This document shows positions 8,410-19,212 of a stretch of 64,000 nt of DNA, piece by piece; position 1 is the stretch's first letter, and every line of letters starts with the position of its first letter. Under the pieces are notes generated by a model. The model worked only from the letters and a program-made list of their open reading frames with translations, did not search any database and was not told where the DNA came from. Made by a program: the position numbers and the translations under genes. The stretch comes from Molanna angustata (taxonomy: Eukaryota > Arthropoda > Insecta > Trichoptera > Molannidae). The DNA lies in assembly GCA_963576475.1 (NCBI GenBank), contig OY754979.1, positions 33,697,778-33,761,777 on the forward strand, written 5' to 3'.

Positions 8410-8990
8410 TAAACACATATTTTCCAGGGCCGAATCAACCGTTTGTTTAAATGATGCAAATGTACCGGACGCTAATGAATCGAGAACATTATCAAACCGA
8501 AGACACCCTTTTCAAATTTGTTATCGATTTCCCAGAGCACATCCTCTGAGAATGCTCTCACCCAAATGTGTCCTACAACAGAACGGAGCTCCACGCTGCA
8601 GTCCGTGGGGCCTCTTCAAGGTCCCATTGGGCATGCGGATTTAGTGGTCTCTAAGAAGAACTTTACAGCCTTCAAATTGTTTTGCCATGGCTATAGTGCC
8701 CTTCTATCTGCTGAATAAAAAAAAATGAAATTCCAGAGTGTCTTTGGTCAACTCTCTGATGCCCAGTTTTACAGTCACAGGGTTGAAGCACTCTCGCGAC
8801 AATCCATGTCTGTGAATATTATCTTCACCGATTTTTTGCACAATTGTGCCGAGACCACGATTCTAGAGGAGCTTCTACAGCTACTCTTCGTGCCATGCAT
8901 TCTTTGTCATTCTTACTAGCGTTCTGCGAAGGGGCCGTTTTCAGCCCTCATATGCGGAGCGGGTGGAGGTGGGCGTACAACGCTGCATAC
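8410..8990 (+). repeat. Dispersed repeat family G copy
   Basis: GGTCCCATTGGGCATGCGGA, ACAATTGTGCCGAGA, AGCGTTCTGCGAAGGGGCCG and ATATGCGGAGCGGGTGGAGG recur, inverted, in 32165-32560, and the last two blocks also at 31060-31115. It has no sustained reading frame, so its class is unknown. It fills most of the intron between protease exons D and C. Confidence 0.6.
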
Positions 8991-9229
8991 TATAACTGAC
9001 TTGTTAAAAAAGAAATTTTCAACAATTTGACGGTTGTTATCTCCAAAAGCCACCACAACTCTGGGTTCATATTATCCAATCATTGTTATCTGATGGTATG
9101 ACATGAATTTGGCTGTCGTTGGGTCTTGGTTTATAGTGGAGAAATAAAAAAAAATACCATTCATCACCAAAATAGACTGGAAATTGCAAAATGAAAACTA
9201 AAAATAAATAGAAAGTGTGTGTTTCTCAC
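8991..9229. other. Protease intron remainder between exons C and D
   Basis: AT-rich intron sequence. Nothing recognised. Confidence 0.5.
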
Positions 9230-9377
9230 CTATATCCATCATAATCTACGATGACGAGTATTTCTGGATATATGACGTATGGCGCCTCTCTTTTTTTTCT
9301 CTTCTTCACTGGCTCATCGTCTTCGGCCGATCTTTTACCGCGAAACCTCTTCTGAAGGCGGTCAGGCTCCATGAATG
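9230..9377 (-). CDS. M12B metalloproteinase exon C: cleavage sites and first catalytic strand
   Basis: Read on -, the acceptor is TTTTTTTGTCCCAG and the donor ATAG|GTGAGA. The first two bases complete the Ala codon left open by exon B. The exon codes FMEPDRLQKRFRGKRSAED, then DEPVKKRKKREAPYVIYPEI and LVIVDYDGYR, leaving phase 2 for exon D. FRGKR|S and RKKR|E are furin-type sites that would free the mature enzyme. YPEILVIVDYDGY is the typical first beta strand of an M12B catalytic domain (E-hydrophobic-VVD). The phases on both sides match exons B and D exactly, so the order of exons is firm. Confidence 0.88.
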
Positions 9378-9439
9378 CTGGGACAAAAAAAAATACAATC
9401 GTTAGTTTTTACTATTTCATCATTCAAATTTTTATTTAA

Positions 9440-10052
9440 TGAGATCTCAGTCAACACCTATGAGATGAGCGTTGAGATAATGTCCCGAATTCCGAGCAGC
9501 AGCGGCACTCGGAGCATTTCTGTCTCCAAAGTCCATATCGCGAAGAGTGAAACTCCAAGTCTATAATAGTCTTATTAAACCAGTAATCCTGTATGGTGCC
9601 GAGTCCTGGTGCATGACACTCAAGGACCAACAAAGACTACTAACATTTGAAAACCGGATATTACGTAAAATATTAGGCCCAAGACCAGGAATTGCGGCAG
9701 GTACCTGGAGACCACGAAGCAATGAGGAAATTCGTGCATTGATAGGACAACCTTTAATCACCAGCGAAATCAGGTCCAGAAGATTAGCTTGGATTGGACA
9801 TGTTGTCAGATCAGGGGAAGAAAGAGCCACAAAACGTATTCTGCAAAATAACCCTGTGGGCAAGAGACCCCTGAGAAGACCAAGGCAGAGATTGATGGAC
9901 AATGTTACCCGAGATCTGAACGTGCTGAAAGCTTGTGATGACTGGGAGACCACTGCAGCTGACAGGGAGGCTTGGAAAGCTATTGTTCAGGAGGCTAAAG
10001 CTCTACCGGAGTTGTATGGCCATCGAAAGTAAGTGAGATCTCAGTCACACCT
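9440..10052 (+). mobile_element. LINE-b insertion: 5'-truncated, flanked by a ~20-bp target-site duplication
   Basis: The frame ending at the stop 10030-10032 reads EFRAAAALGAFLSPKSISRR, VKLQVYNSLIKPVILYGAES and FENRILRKILGPR. It goes on through RSRRLAWIGHVVRSGEERAT, RRPRQRLMDNVTRDLNVL and EAWKAIVQEAKALPEL. This is the thumb/C-terminal part of a non-LTR reverse transcriptase, about 180 residues without a stop from 9466. TGAGATCTCAGTCAACACCT (9440-9459) recurs as TGAGATCTCAGTCACACCT (10034-10052), which fits a target-site duplication from target-primed reverse transcription. The 3' end of the copy coincides with the stop codon, so there is practically no 3' UTR. The good frame and duplication imply a recent insertion. 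Confidence 0.85.
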
Positions 10053-10185
10053 TTAATGCTTTACCTTGTGGGGGACCATCCCTAGGATGTCCACACATCA
10101 CTACTGGCTTGTCATGGCTACCAACTCAAGCTGAACGTATTTATAAACAATGATCCCCTCCTACTCTCATCATTCGGAATTCGTC

Positions 10186-10222
10186 CGCGATACGTCTAGT
10201 CGCCCGACCTAGACGTATCGCG
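10186..10222. repeat. GC-rich hairpin (14-bp perfect arms)
   Basis: CGCGATACGTCTAG at 10186-10199 pairs with its inverted copy at 10209-10222; TCG/CGA inside extend the stem with one bulged base. It stands out in sequence of about 30% GC. Confidence 0.7.
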
Positions 10223-10234
10223 TACTTTTCTCCA

Positions 10235-10350
10235 CATTCTTATTACGTGTGAATTAAATATAATAATTCAACAAACACAATTAAAATTGTGCCTCCGCCG
10301 GGAATCGAACCCGGGACCTTTGCATCAGCAGTCAGATACCCTGATCAGAT
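10235..10350 (-). repeat. SINE, family S2, antisense
   Basis: Read on -, TATCTGACTGCTGATGCAAA is followed by GGTCCCGGGTTCGATTCCCG (B box) and GGCACAATTTTAATTGTGTT. This matches 13806-13990 (+). Confidence 0.75.
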
Positions 10351-11160
10351 ATTCTGATATATACATTTATTTTGATGAGTTCTTTATATATTTTTGTTTT
10401 TATTTAATTTTTTTTTCTGTTTATTTCTTAACTGTTGATCATATTGTTCAAATTTGTGGATAGATGTTTAAACGCGCGCTTTATAATATTGTTTCGAATG
10501 TTATTTTGCTGTCGCTGTTTTCTATTAAAATTAAATAAATAAATAAATAAATAAAATAGGTAGGTAGGTAGAGGTACCTACATAGTTAGTCATCTCAAAT
10601 AACTATACATATATTATGTTATTGTTGCATTGTTAGGCATACAATGTATGTAGGTATGTACATACATAGATGTTACTTGAGGTCATACGCGCATTATGTG
10701 ATCCGCTAAGCAACAAATATGATTATCAATTTATATTCTATCATAGACATCTTGAATCACTATAGCTGTACGCTAAAATATTTGCAATATAATATATGAT
10801 TCTAATTTATTCTCCTCAAATTATGTCCATTTAATTACATAACGCAGATAACTGACTATTAGTTATAATTGTTTTAAAAATTTATTAAAAAAATATGAGT
10901 CATGACATGAGTCTAGCAAAAATTACAAAGACTAACACAAAATATTTCATTGCAAGATCAATACTGAAAGACTTAAACGTATGAGCCTTTCAGTCTATAT
11001 GCTCATAATTTTTTATTATTTTGAATTTACAATTAACAAACGCTGAAAGTTTATTGGATATAATATGTAAATACTAATTGTATAAAATAAATAGTTTTTC
11101 TTTAATAATTTTTGGAAAAATTTCATGACTTGGCCAACCATGATCATGGCCAAGAATTCA
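10351..11160. other. Unassigned sequence with an (AAAT)n tail
   Basis: An AATA-type run at about 10528-10556 looks like a LINE 3' tail, but no coding part precedes it. TAGGTAGGTAG strings follow at 10558. The remainder is AT-rich without recognisable content. Confidence 0.4.
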
Positions 11161-11164
11161 GATC

Positions 11165-11515
11165 TTTTTTTACCATACCATACTATCACGCCATTTCTCT
11201 ATTTGGGGTAGGCAGAGAGAACCGAACGCCAGACTCCTCTCTCTTGACATATATTCCTCGCTTCATTCACATCCATACATCGTCTCATACACGCTCTTCT
11301 ATTATTCTTACTTCTAACATCACCATGTTTCAAAATCCCATTTATGTGATCGTGCCAACTTTTTCTTGGCCGACCTCTACTTTTCGTTCCTCTTTTATCA
11401 GCCTTGTATACTTTTTTTGTCAGACGGTCATCACTCATTCTTTCTATGTGGCCGAACCACCTTAGGGCATTTATTTTCATCTTACTTACGATATTTCTTT
11501 CAATCATACATTTTT
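11165..11515 (-). mobile_element. LINE-a 3' end
   Basis: Read on -, one unbroken frame gives MIERNIVSKMKINALRWFGH, DRLTKKVYKADKRGTKSRG, RPRKSWHDHINGILKHGDV, RRACMRRCMDVNEARNICQE and WRSVLSAYPK-stop. The tail CTACCCCAAATAGAGAAATG and GCGTGATAGTATGGTATGG follows. It has a single VYKADK unit and so represents the unexpanded state of the element at 4374-7437. Confidence 0.85.
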
Positions 11516-13110
11516 TTTTTTTTTTTACCATCTTTTTTTTGTTTAGTAATATTTATTACTACAATGTAAAAATCCTTTGATTCTTATTTCAAAACAAAGG
11601 CCCCTATATTAAACATGTTCCGAAATAGAGACAAATTTAATTTCTGTAATAAAATTGTAAATCTATTTAATATAATATAATGTTTATTTTCTTATTTATA
11701 ATGTTATATAATTTTTATTTATTTATTTAAATATTTATTTATAGAATCTCTTTCTATACAGAACAAAATTTATATAATATAATGTTATTCAACCTCACTA
11801 GGATAAACCTGTTTCGAGGTTAAATAAAGTCACATCTGTGAAAGAAATAAATGACAAGATTAATATTTAAAACAATATGTTACTAGAGTCACCAGTTTGG
11901 TACCTACTTATAAATTGCTTGAAACAATTAACTTTAATTAAAGTGAAAATTATAATAAAAAAAATATAATTATCATTTAAAAAAAATAGTAATATAGGTA
12001 TTATAAAAAAAATCCTAATTCTAGTAATATTATAAAAACGTTTGATGAAAAAATTTAAAAATAAACCGCTTTAGGTAACGAGATTAAAAGACTTTGGCAT
12101 TCTCGTAAAATAATAATATTACCGTTCATTATTTCAGCCACTGGCATTATTCCAAAATCGTTAATCCGTAATTTAGAAATTATAGATTTATTGAAAAATT
12201 TAATAGTAAAAATGCAAAAAAACGGTAATAATGAATACATGTAGAATCGTTTAAGATTTTTTAAACGTTAATATTCGGGAATCAGTACCTAAGGTTGATA
12301 GGTAGTATGGAGACCTCCTCAGAGCCTAATCCTTTGATATGTTAAGTATCTGGATGGGTGAACTATTTTATTTTATTTTATATTTTTATTTGATGATGCG
12401 TTTGTTGCATTTTATTTTGCATTTTTAAATAATTATATTTTACAATTTACGCATTGCTCTGCTAATTCTTTTGAGGAAGTGTATAATGGAAATAATAATA
12501 ATTGAGTGTTATTATTCGTAGTGCTTAATTGTTTTTAATATCATTAGTAAATTGGCCAGCGACGTTTAAAAAAAACATATTATAGGGTAACCATGACTAT
12601 TGCAGATGAAATAAAAAAAAACTGAACTATTTAATGTGTATTTAAAATACAAAAATAAGGATGCGCTGTTTTAAATTATATGCCAAACATTCCTTCACAC
12701 GTACAATAAAAAATTTAAACCAAATAATTTATTAATTAAATCTACCGATCGCGTACATGGTTTCCCATTTAACTGGTGGCGGAAACAGCCGAAGATCGAT
12801 CGGGTAACATCGGTTCTTGTTAATATGCAAGAAGGATACTTTGTAGGTAGATTATGGCGAGATATCTTTATAATTGTAATTCTAAGCAGATTCTGGTTAG
12901 ATTAGCAAAAATTATCTATGACAATGATTAAATATGTATAGACAACATCAGACAGTCCGTTGGTAGAATACCATAGTTAACATATTCATAGATTACGAAA
13001 CTCGCTTTCTTTATTTAGTTTTTGATAACTATAAAGTAATTAAAAAATAAATTCCTCTATTCCTCAGAGAATAAAATAATTAGTGTGCACTTTTAAAAAA
13101 AAACATTTTT
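11516..13110. other. Unassigned AT-rich intron sequence with one shared repeat
   Basis: The stretch 12066-12170 (GGTAACGAGATTAAAAGA, TCGTAAAATAATAATATTAC) recurs at 26612-26700, so it is a dispersed repeat. It is called K here. Nothing else is recognised. Confidence 0.5.
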
Positions 13111-13470
13111 TTTAACATCCTAATAGAGACGAAGTTGGGATATTATAGAAGAAACAGGAGCACTAGGCACCTACAGGGCTTACGACCTGTCATCGGTTGG
13201 TTTACGTGATCACTTTATACGCTTTAGCAACGTAGGTAAATGTCTTATTTTCAGATGAATTGTTAACAATTATTTAAATATATACTCGTAGAACTTTCAA
13301 AAATAACATCGATAAGGGAACTCAATAAGAAGCCATATCTGGTGAACGTTGCGCAAGCGCGTAAAGTGATCACGTAAACCAGCCGATGACAGGTCCCAAG
13401 CCCTCTAGGTGCCTCCAGTTCCTGGTTCTTCTATAATATTCCAACTTCGTCTCTATTGAGATGTTAAAAA
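13111..13470. repeat. Two family C copies as an inverted repeat (long hairpin)
   Basis: The left arm 13111-13232 (ATAGAGACGAAGTTGG, CTACAGGGCTTACGACCTGT, GTTTACGTGATCACTTTATA) is mirrored by the right arm 13343-13470 (AAGTGATCACGTAAACCAGC, GACAGGTCCCAAGCCC, CCAACTTCGTCTCTATTGAG). The spacer is about 110 bases. The arms differ at scattered positions, so the pair is not very recent. Confidence 0.75.
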
Positions 13471-13570
13471 GTTTGTCAATAAAAATATCATTTGACTCCC
13501 AAAAGGGAAAAAAATCCAATGTTTGCGTATATGCAATTAAAAAAAATATTCGTTAAAAATAAATCACTTT

Positions 13571-13606
13571 AATGCGCAAGTGGCGAGTTCATTGCCATAT
13601 GGAGCT
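13571..13606 (-). repeat. SINE S1 tail fragment
   Basis: GCGCAAGTGGCGAGTTCATT matches the 3' tail of the S1 SINE (3760-3985). Confidence 0.5.
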
Positions 13607-13611
13607 TAGAT

Positions 13612-13760
13612 GGGTGGTGGCAGAGTGGTTAGCACGCTGGGTTAGTAATACAGTGGGCGCGAGTTCGAATCCTGCCACGGCTGATTTGCACAAGCATTAA
13701 TGCTTAATGGAATGTATTGCGATGTACCTACATATATGTAATTGTTATAAGGATATATTC
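13612..13760 (+). repeat. SINE, family S3 (tRNA-derived)
   Basis: GGTGGCAGAGTGGTTAGCAC (A box) and GAGTTCGAATCCTGCC (B box) lie about 35 bases apart, as in a tRNA head. A short body (TTTGCACAAGCATTAATGC) and an AT-rich end follow. The 3' half does not fold as a tRNA, so it is a SINE and not a tRNA gene. Confidence 0.72.
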
Positions 13761-13805
13761 ATTCTTTAAAAAAATATGCAATTCATTTCAATCTCTGATA
13801 GCGAT

Positions 13806-13990
13806 TTGCTGGCCTTCGTGGCGTGACTGCTGATCCATAGGTCCCGGGTTCGATTCCCGGTGGAGACACAGTTTTTAATTGTGTTTTCAGTCCGGATCTG
13901 TGAGACGATTAATATCGTAAGTCTCCATAATGTGGCAACTTGTTATTGGGTGCGTGTTAAATTAATATTTGACATGAAAAAACCTATTAG
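13806..13990 (+). repeat. SINE, family S2, fullest copy
   Basis: The head GGCCTTCGTGGCGTGACTGC and B box GTCCCGGGTTCGATTCCCGG are followed by AATTGTGTTTTCAGTCC, GATCTGTGAGACGATTAATA, TTATTGGGTGCGTGTTAAAT and TTAATATTTGACATG. The last two blocks also close the copy at 29399-29575. Confidence 0.75.
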
Positions 13991-14219
13991 TTACCCGAGA
14001 AGCAAAAATAAATAGTTAAAATAAATAATGTAGTGTAGTAGCTAGACAAACGCCTAGATTTATGCAATTAGTATAGCTTTTGATAAGCATTTATTTGTTT
14101 TATATGGCAATTCACCCTATATAGAGTGATATATGCCTTGGATTAAAATCTAAATAAGGAAGGTCAGGAGCAGTTTTAGGAGAATATTAAAAAGTTCAAA
14201 ATAAAGTTACAGTTCAATG

Positions 14220-14520
14220 TTGTGTGTTCTAAGAAATTTTAACAACAAGACATTAATTTTTGAATTATTAAGAGATAACAATGTGGGAGATATTAATTGG
14301 AGATATATGAACAGTATCGATAAAGGATTGATACAAACCACTGATATTGGACCGGATATTATAATTAAAAAACATATGGTCCAGAGTCTCCTCCTCTAGA
14401 CCACACTCACAGATAGATACATGAATTTTAAACAGGTGAGTAGCCACAATACAGTAACCAATTCTCATCCTAGTTAAACAGGAAATGTCTCTTCTGGAAA
14501 ACCCTCTTCCATGAAACCAA
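14220..14520 (-). pseudogene. LINE remnant: region just C-terminal of the reverse transcriptase
   Basis: Read on -, GFSRRDISCLTRMRIGYC-IVATHLFKIHV, then CECGLEEETLDHMFF and a decaying tail. The order R-[LM]-R-x-G then H-L-x-K-I-x-V then CxCG-xEE-T-x-D-H-x-F-F is the zinc-knuckle region that follows RT in I/R1/Jockey-type elements. The histidine/cysteine block is shortened and stops follow. Confidence 0.55.
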
Positions 14521-14529
14521 GGTTTTGAG

Positions 14530-16040
14530 GGGATCGTGGGCTGGATTCCAGCGTAGAAGGATCCTGTTCCAACTTATCATATTATTGTTTTATTGAGTAG
14601 TGATAATTTCCAAGGACTACAGTATAAGATTAGTACAATATTTAGCCCATAGATGTACATATTGTTCATGTATCTATATTTATTACAGAGGTTATCGATT
14701 CGATGTGATTTTTTTAGTTTTTTTCATGTATGTATAACTTTTTACCATATTATTAGATTTCGATGATTCTTTTCTCATTAGAAAGGAGGTATCTACAAAT
14801 AGTCCCATTTCAATTTGGTCTACATCTGATTATGGGATCTACGCGAAAATCATGATACTCTTCCATTTTCACTTCAGCGATAGTAATTGATTATTACCCA
14901 ATTTTAATCATTCCATTTTTAATAGGAATGGATTGCTTCAAGAGTGATCATACAAAGAAGTTTCATCGAATTCTGATGATAGGAAAAAATCACCAAACTC
15001 AATTTCCGAAGGCGTCTGCAATTTGTATAACACGTATTATTGTATAGGCGAATTGTATGAAAGATAATATCGATTCATGCATAAATATCATCACGCCATG
15101 TCCATCGTGGGGTTGAACCGAATGACCATACTGAACCATATATTTTATCTATCTTGACACACATTAATTTTGAAGTTTTTTTTTATATAATTAATATAAT
15201 CGAAATGTTGCCGTTTTGTATTAAACAAACATTCATTTTTTAAAGGAAATTAAAATTGGTGCCTACATCGCATTGCATATCTTATACGTATACGCTGTAT
15301 AATAATATGTGTATTTATCATGTTACGTTAAAAAAGTATTCAAAGTATAAAAAAATATTAAGAATTATTTCTTCGTCTATCTTTGACAGTAGTTAGTTTA
15401 ACACAGGAAGTAGATTAATTTCACTTCCGAGTCTCGATGAACAAGATGAAAATCGCCTTGACGATAGCTGATCTTAGTCAAACAGTCTTAAAGCACAAGA
15501 CGATAAATTAATGTATGTTTGCACAAATGCAATAAATGGGTCGCGATTTAAATTTAGGTAGATTTAATTATGATCTTAGATTTTTTCCCTGATCTGATTG
15601 GAATCATTATTGAAAATCACTTTATTGTCTGCTAAAACAACCTTCCTGTTTTTAATAATCTTGCGTACAATCGTCTGATTTCCTTCTATTGAAGTGTTTT
15701 TTTACAAGTTACGCTATCAATAGTATTAAACAGGAAATCCCGTTTTGTAAATAATCCATCTCGTTTTTTCCTATTGGACAGAGTAATATTATTTTACAAA
15801 TAGCGAACAAACGTGACGCTTCAAACAGTGGACCGACTTCCTGCGCTATCTATAACTGTTGAAACCAAGGTTTTCAAGATAAGAGTTGAACGGCGGATGT
15901 GTGGATGATCTCTTGTCTTCGGTTTTGTATCATGTGGAGGTCAAACAGAGAGATCACAGTCTAATAATGGTATGATCTTCGTTATTACAGTTGAACCGTA
16001 AAATAGTCTAACATTGTTACGCATCGTAAACGGTAATGAG
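14530..16040. other. Unassigned AT-rich intron sequence
   Basis: No open frame with coding character and no repeat match within the window. Confidence 0.4.
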
Positions 16041-16044
16041 TTGT

Positions 16045-16115
16045 ATGCAGAGGTGTACCACAGGGTTCACTATTGGGGCTCCTGCTGTTAATGATTTTTA
16101 TACAAAATTATATTT
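16045..16115 (+). pseudogene. LINE reverse transcriptase fragment (GVPQGS motif)
   Basis: One frame reads RGVPQGSLLGLLLLMIFIQN. GVPQGSxLGPLLF is RT block 4 of non-LTR elements. Only this block survives, and the sequence on both sides is AT-rich noise. Confidence 0.6.
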
Positions 16116-17554
16116 ATTCAGTAGTTTCAAGAAAATTCTGCTGGTTATTTATTTATCATTAAGATTTTTAGATTTAATTTAATAAATATCTTTAATATAT
16201 TAATAAAAATGTTTTTATTATAATTAAATTTATCTAATGCGTCATTTTTTTAACATTGCATTAACCTGAATCAAATTTTTAATAAATTTCTAAGGGGGAA
16301 TATCTATATAAACTGACTTTTCTGTATAAAAGTTATACCAAAAACTTAAAATGTTGATATTATATCGACAAAAAAATTTTCATGGCATTTAGTTACAACT
16401 ACGGAGCAATGGGACTGTTTTTTTAACTGTTTTTTTAACGAGTCACATTTTCGTTGTTTAATTTGACTATTGACATGTTTCGAATAAATATTTGATCAGT
16501 CCAAATTTCACAAAGCAATAATTCTTACCTGATCAGTGATGAAACTATCAGTTTCTATATCGTTATTGCAAATTTCAAAAATCTACCGACTGAATATACG
16601 ACTCTTTTACATCTTTTTTCAGAACAGGCGATAGTGAGTTCATCTATTTTGAGCTCTACAGTTCATGATTAGATGTGAAATGTCCTAACATAACAAACTA
16701 ACACTCTACTCTTAACATTGACAACGAGTTAACCTTCTACTGCACTTACAGTTATAATGCTTCCATTGCAAAATATATATTTTATAAAACTATTGCCGGA
16801 GGTATACACCACTGTCTATAAACACATTATTGTATGGAGTGTTATTTCAATAATTTGTATTTTCTCCTCAAAGCAATAGATCTGAATTGCATCTTGCGTA
16901 CTTAAATCTTGAAATTACTGCCTTATTACACAAATTGCTGCCTCGGGATAGGCCACACATGCTCAATTGACGATATCATCAACAAACAAAAGAAACTTTG
17001 TATATAAATTAAAATAAATTACTATTCTTGGAACTGATGAGAATGACAAAGTATTGGAGAAAATCTATAGGTAATAAGCTTGATATATTCAATAGGACAG
17101 AACTGAATAAAAATATACCTACTCTTCAATCAATTAAAACCAAAATGAATAACACGAGCTCAAGAATTGATTAAAAAATAAATGAAAATGTATCGCATCA
17201 ACTGTATGTTGAGATCTTAATTGTTGTTTAACACTTAGAATCAATTCTGGATGCAGTTTATTTTGCGTGAAGAAGAATATTAAAAAAAAAGAAATATTAA
17301 AGAAGTAACGAAACTGGGGATTCTAAAAATGGAATATTTTTTACATTAATTCTTTATTTATTAAAACCTAATTTGTTTTAAATCGAATCAAAACATGTTT
17401 CAAAACATGAGTTGAAACCGAATAAAGAATTTAAGCATCGTTTTTGGGCTGTATAATTTGATTCATGCAATATATGTGATTTGATTCAAAATGTACCTAT
17501 GCGAAGGTTTTTTTAGCAAAATAATAGTTTACAATTATCAATTTCAAAGGAATA
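16116..17554. other. Unassigned AT-rich intron sequence
   Basis: Nothing recognised. Confidence 0.4.
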
Positions 17555-17640
17555 ATAATGAATATTTCCTTGCACGCTGTAAAAATGGCGAGTTCATTAC
17601 CAATATTTTCCAACTAACCAGTATTTCGAGGCCATAGATG
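17555..17640 (-). repeat. SINE S1, 3' part only
   Basis: TTTCCTTGCACGCTGTAAAAATGGCG... and CAACTAACCAGTATTTCGAG match the body and tail of the S1 copy at 3760-3985. The tRNA-like head is absent. Confidence 0.55.
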
Positions 17641-17770
17641 CAATAAATGTATATTTATTTTAATATTTTTAAATTAATTCCTAAGTACAGACTTTTGTAT
17701 TATCTGACCGCAAGAATTAGGCCTAAATAACATGCAAACTCATATATTATTGTATTTTTGTGGTGCTTAC

Positions 17771-18317
17771 CATAGTCGCTGAATTCGTCGTTGTGGTCTG
17801 CATGTGTTTCTCTTTTGTAGACAACGTGTTTAGCTCCTGATAACGCTTCAATTAAAGCTTTTCTCAAATCTGCAAACGATGGTACCTCATCTTTAATATT
17901 GATTTGTCTTTTAGTGTTATCCTTAGGCACATTCATTCTTATTTCTTCTTTAGCCGCTTCGTCGTCATATATGATGTCCATGTCTTCTCCATCCATCTTG
18001 TTAATTGTTTCTGTTCTATTAGTTGTTTCTACGATGAACGGTCTTGCTTCTTCATTTGTTCCTTTGTCTTTTGGTTGATTCTTGGTTCCGTCGGAGTTGT
18101 GGTCTTTTTTGGCGAAGAGGTTTTTCTTTGACATTTGGTTCCTTTTGATCGGGAGACCGGTGTCAATTGAAACCATGTCGTCTTGGTTTGGCGACATGAA
18201 CATTTCGTCGTCCTCTTCGGGTGGGATTCCCTTTCTGATCGGTTCTTTAGGAAGTGGATTAGGTGATAGAGTCGATGGTAGAGGTTTGATGACCAAGTCA
18301 TGGCCGATGGATCCTTC
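17771..18317 (-). CDS. M12B metalloproteinase exon B: prodomain
   Basis: Read on -, the acceptor is TTTTTGTTACAG and the donor CTATG|GTAAGC. It starts in phase 0 with EGSIGHDLVIKPLPSTL. The G-x-IG-x-L-x-I-PLP pattern is the M12B (Pep_M12B) propeptide strand. It ends ALSGAKHVVYKRETHADHND then EFSDY plus one base. HVVYKR is the usual H[VI]xY[KR]R near the end of ADAM/ADAMTS prodomains. Between them lie about 120 residues of low-complexity charged sequence (PEEDDEMF, NQPKDKGTNEE, MDIIYDDEAAKEE). There is no cysteine, so no cysteine switch is visible. The joined frame with exons A, C and D is continuous over 308 codons. Confidence 0.87.
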
Positions 18318-18523
18318 CTGTAACAAAAATAAAAATAATATTAGTTACGTTAATGATAAATTTCTTCACACCATCGATAACCGATTGTTTTTTACTTTTA
18401 TGTCATTTAATTAATTGAAAAAAAAAATTTTTGAATTTGAAAACAATGGTCCAATACAATTTCTAGAAACAACTTAATATCAAAACTTCCAGGATAGAAA
18501 ATCCGTTTTATATGAGTCATTGC

Positions 18524-18844
18524 TACACATATTTACAAAGCGTTTGACTTTGATATGAAGGGAAAGAAAAAAGGGAAAAAGGAAAATTAATTAATTTAAA
18601 GGAAAAAAAGGAAAATTATTTAATTACACATATTTACAAAGCGTTTGATTTTGATATTAAGGGAAAAGAAAAAGGGAAAAAAAGGAAAATGAATTGATTG
18701 CACATATTTACAAAGCGTTTGACTTTGATATTAAGGGAAAGGAAAAAAGAAAAAAAAGGAAAATTAATTAATTACACATATTTACAAAGCGTTTGACTTT
18801 GATATTAGAGGAAAGGAAAAAGGGGAAAAAAGGAAAATTAATTT
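18524..18844 (+). repeat. Degenerate minisatellite, four units of about 75-100 bp
   Basis: ACACATATTTACAAAGCGTT, TGACTTTGATAT and a purine-rich GGGAAAGGAAAAAGGGAAAA block start at about 18524, 18626, 18702 and 18775. Units differ mostly in the length of the A/G-rich part. It lies about 200 bp from the acceptor side of protease exon B. Confidence 0.85.
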
Positions 18845-18909
18845 CAAACAAGGGAAAGCCCTGCTTTTTAAAATATTATTTGTGACATTTTGTAGTGTTT
18901 TGATGTAAA

Positions 18910-19212
18910 GTTCATTCATTCATTCATTCATTCATACCATCACGGCATATCCCACAATGTGGGGTAACATTGTGGGATATGCCGTGGCATTGCCATATAA
19001 AAGGGAGCACAACATATCTGTGTATACCCACACACCAGTCTCGTCTCACCTAAAAAGGCACTATATTCAGAATGGGTGGTGAACCTCATTGCTGAACTAT
19101 GTGAGATGTTATTGTTGCCTGTTGTATTTTCGATTACCCGGCTCTTACGGGACACTCAAAAACAATAATAGAAAAGAGTGGAAGCACTATTCTAAGCCGG
19201 TGCCTCACAGCT
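18910..19212 (-). repeat. Dispersed repeat family A, near-complete copy with a local inverted duplication
   Basis: Read on -, it runs from CTGTGAGGCACCGGCTTAGA through CCACCCATTCTGAATATAGT, CGAGACTGGTGTGTGGGTAT and CTTTTATATGGCAATGC to GCCGTGATGGTATGAATGA. An (AATG)n run lies at the 3' end (18911-18935). Unlike the other copies, the GTGGGATATGCCGTG block is present twice, inverted (18941-18960 and 18967-18986). Confidence 0.8.
18941..18986. repeat. Perfect 20-bp inverted repeat
   Basis: CACGGCATATCCCACAATGT (18941-18960) is repeated inverted at 18967-18986 around the 6-base loop GGGGTA. It is absent from the family A copies at 3566 and 46005. Confidence 0.9.

Noticed and set aside
9561..9953. 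130-codon - strand frame
   Set aside because: A shadow of the LINE-b reverse transcriptase frame on +.
11112..11465. 117-codon + strand frame
   Set aside because: It is antisense to the LINE-a ORF at 11165-11515, whose - strand reading has clear reverse-transcriptase C-terminal motifs.
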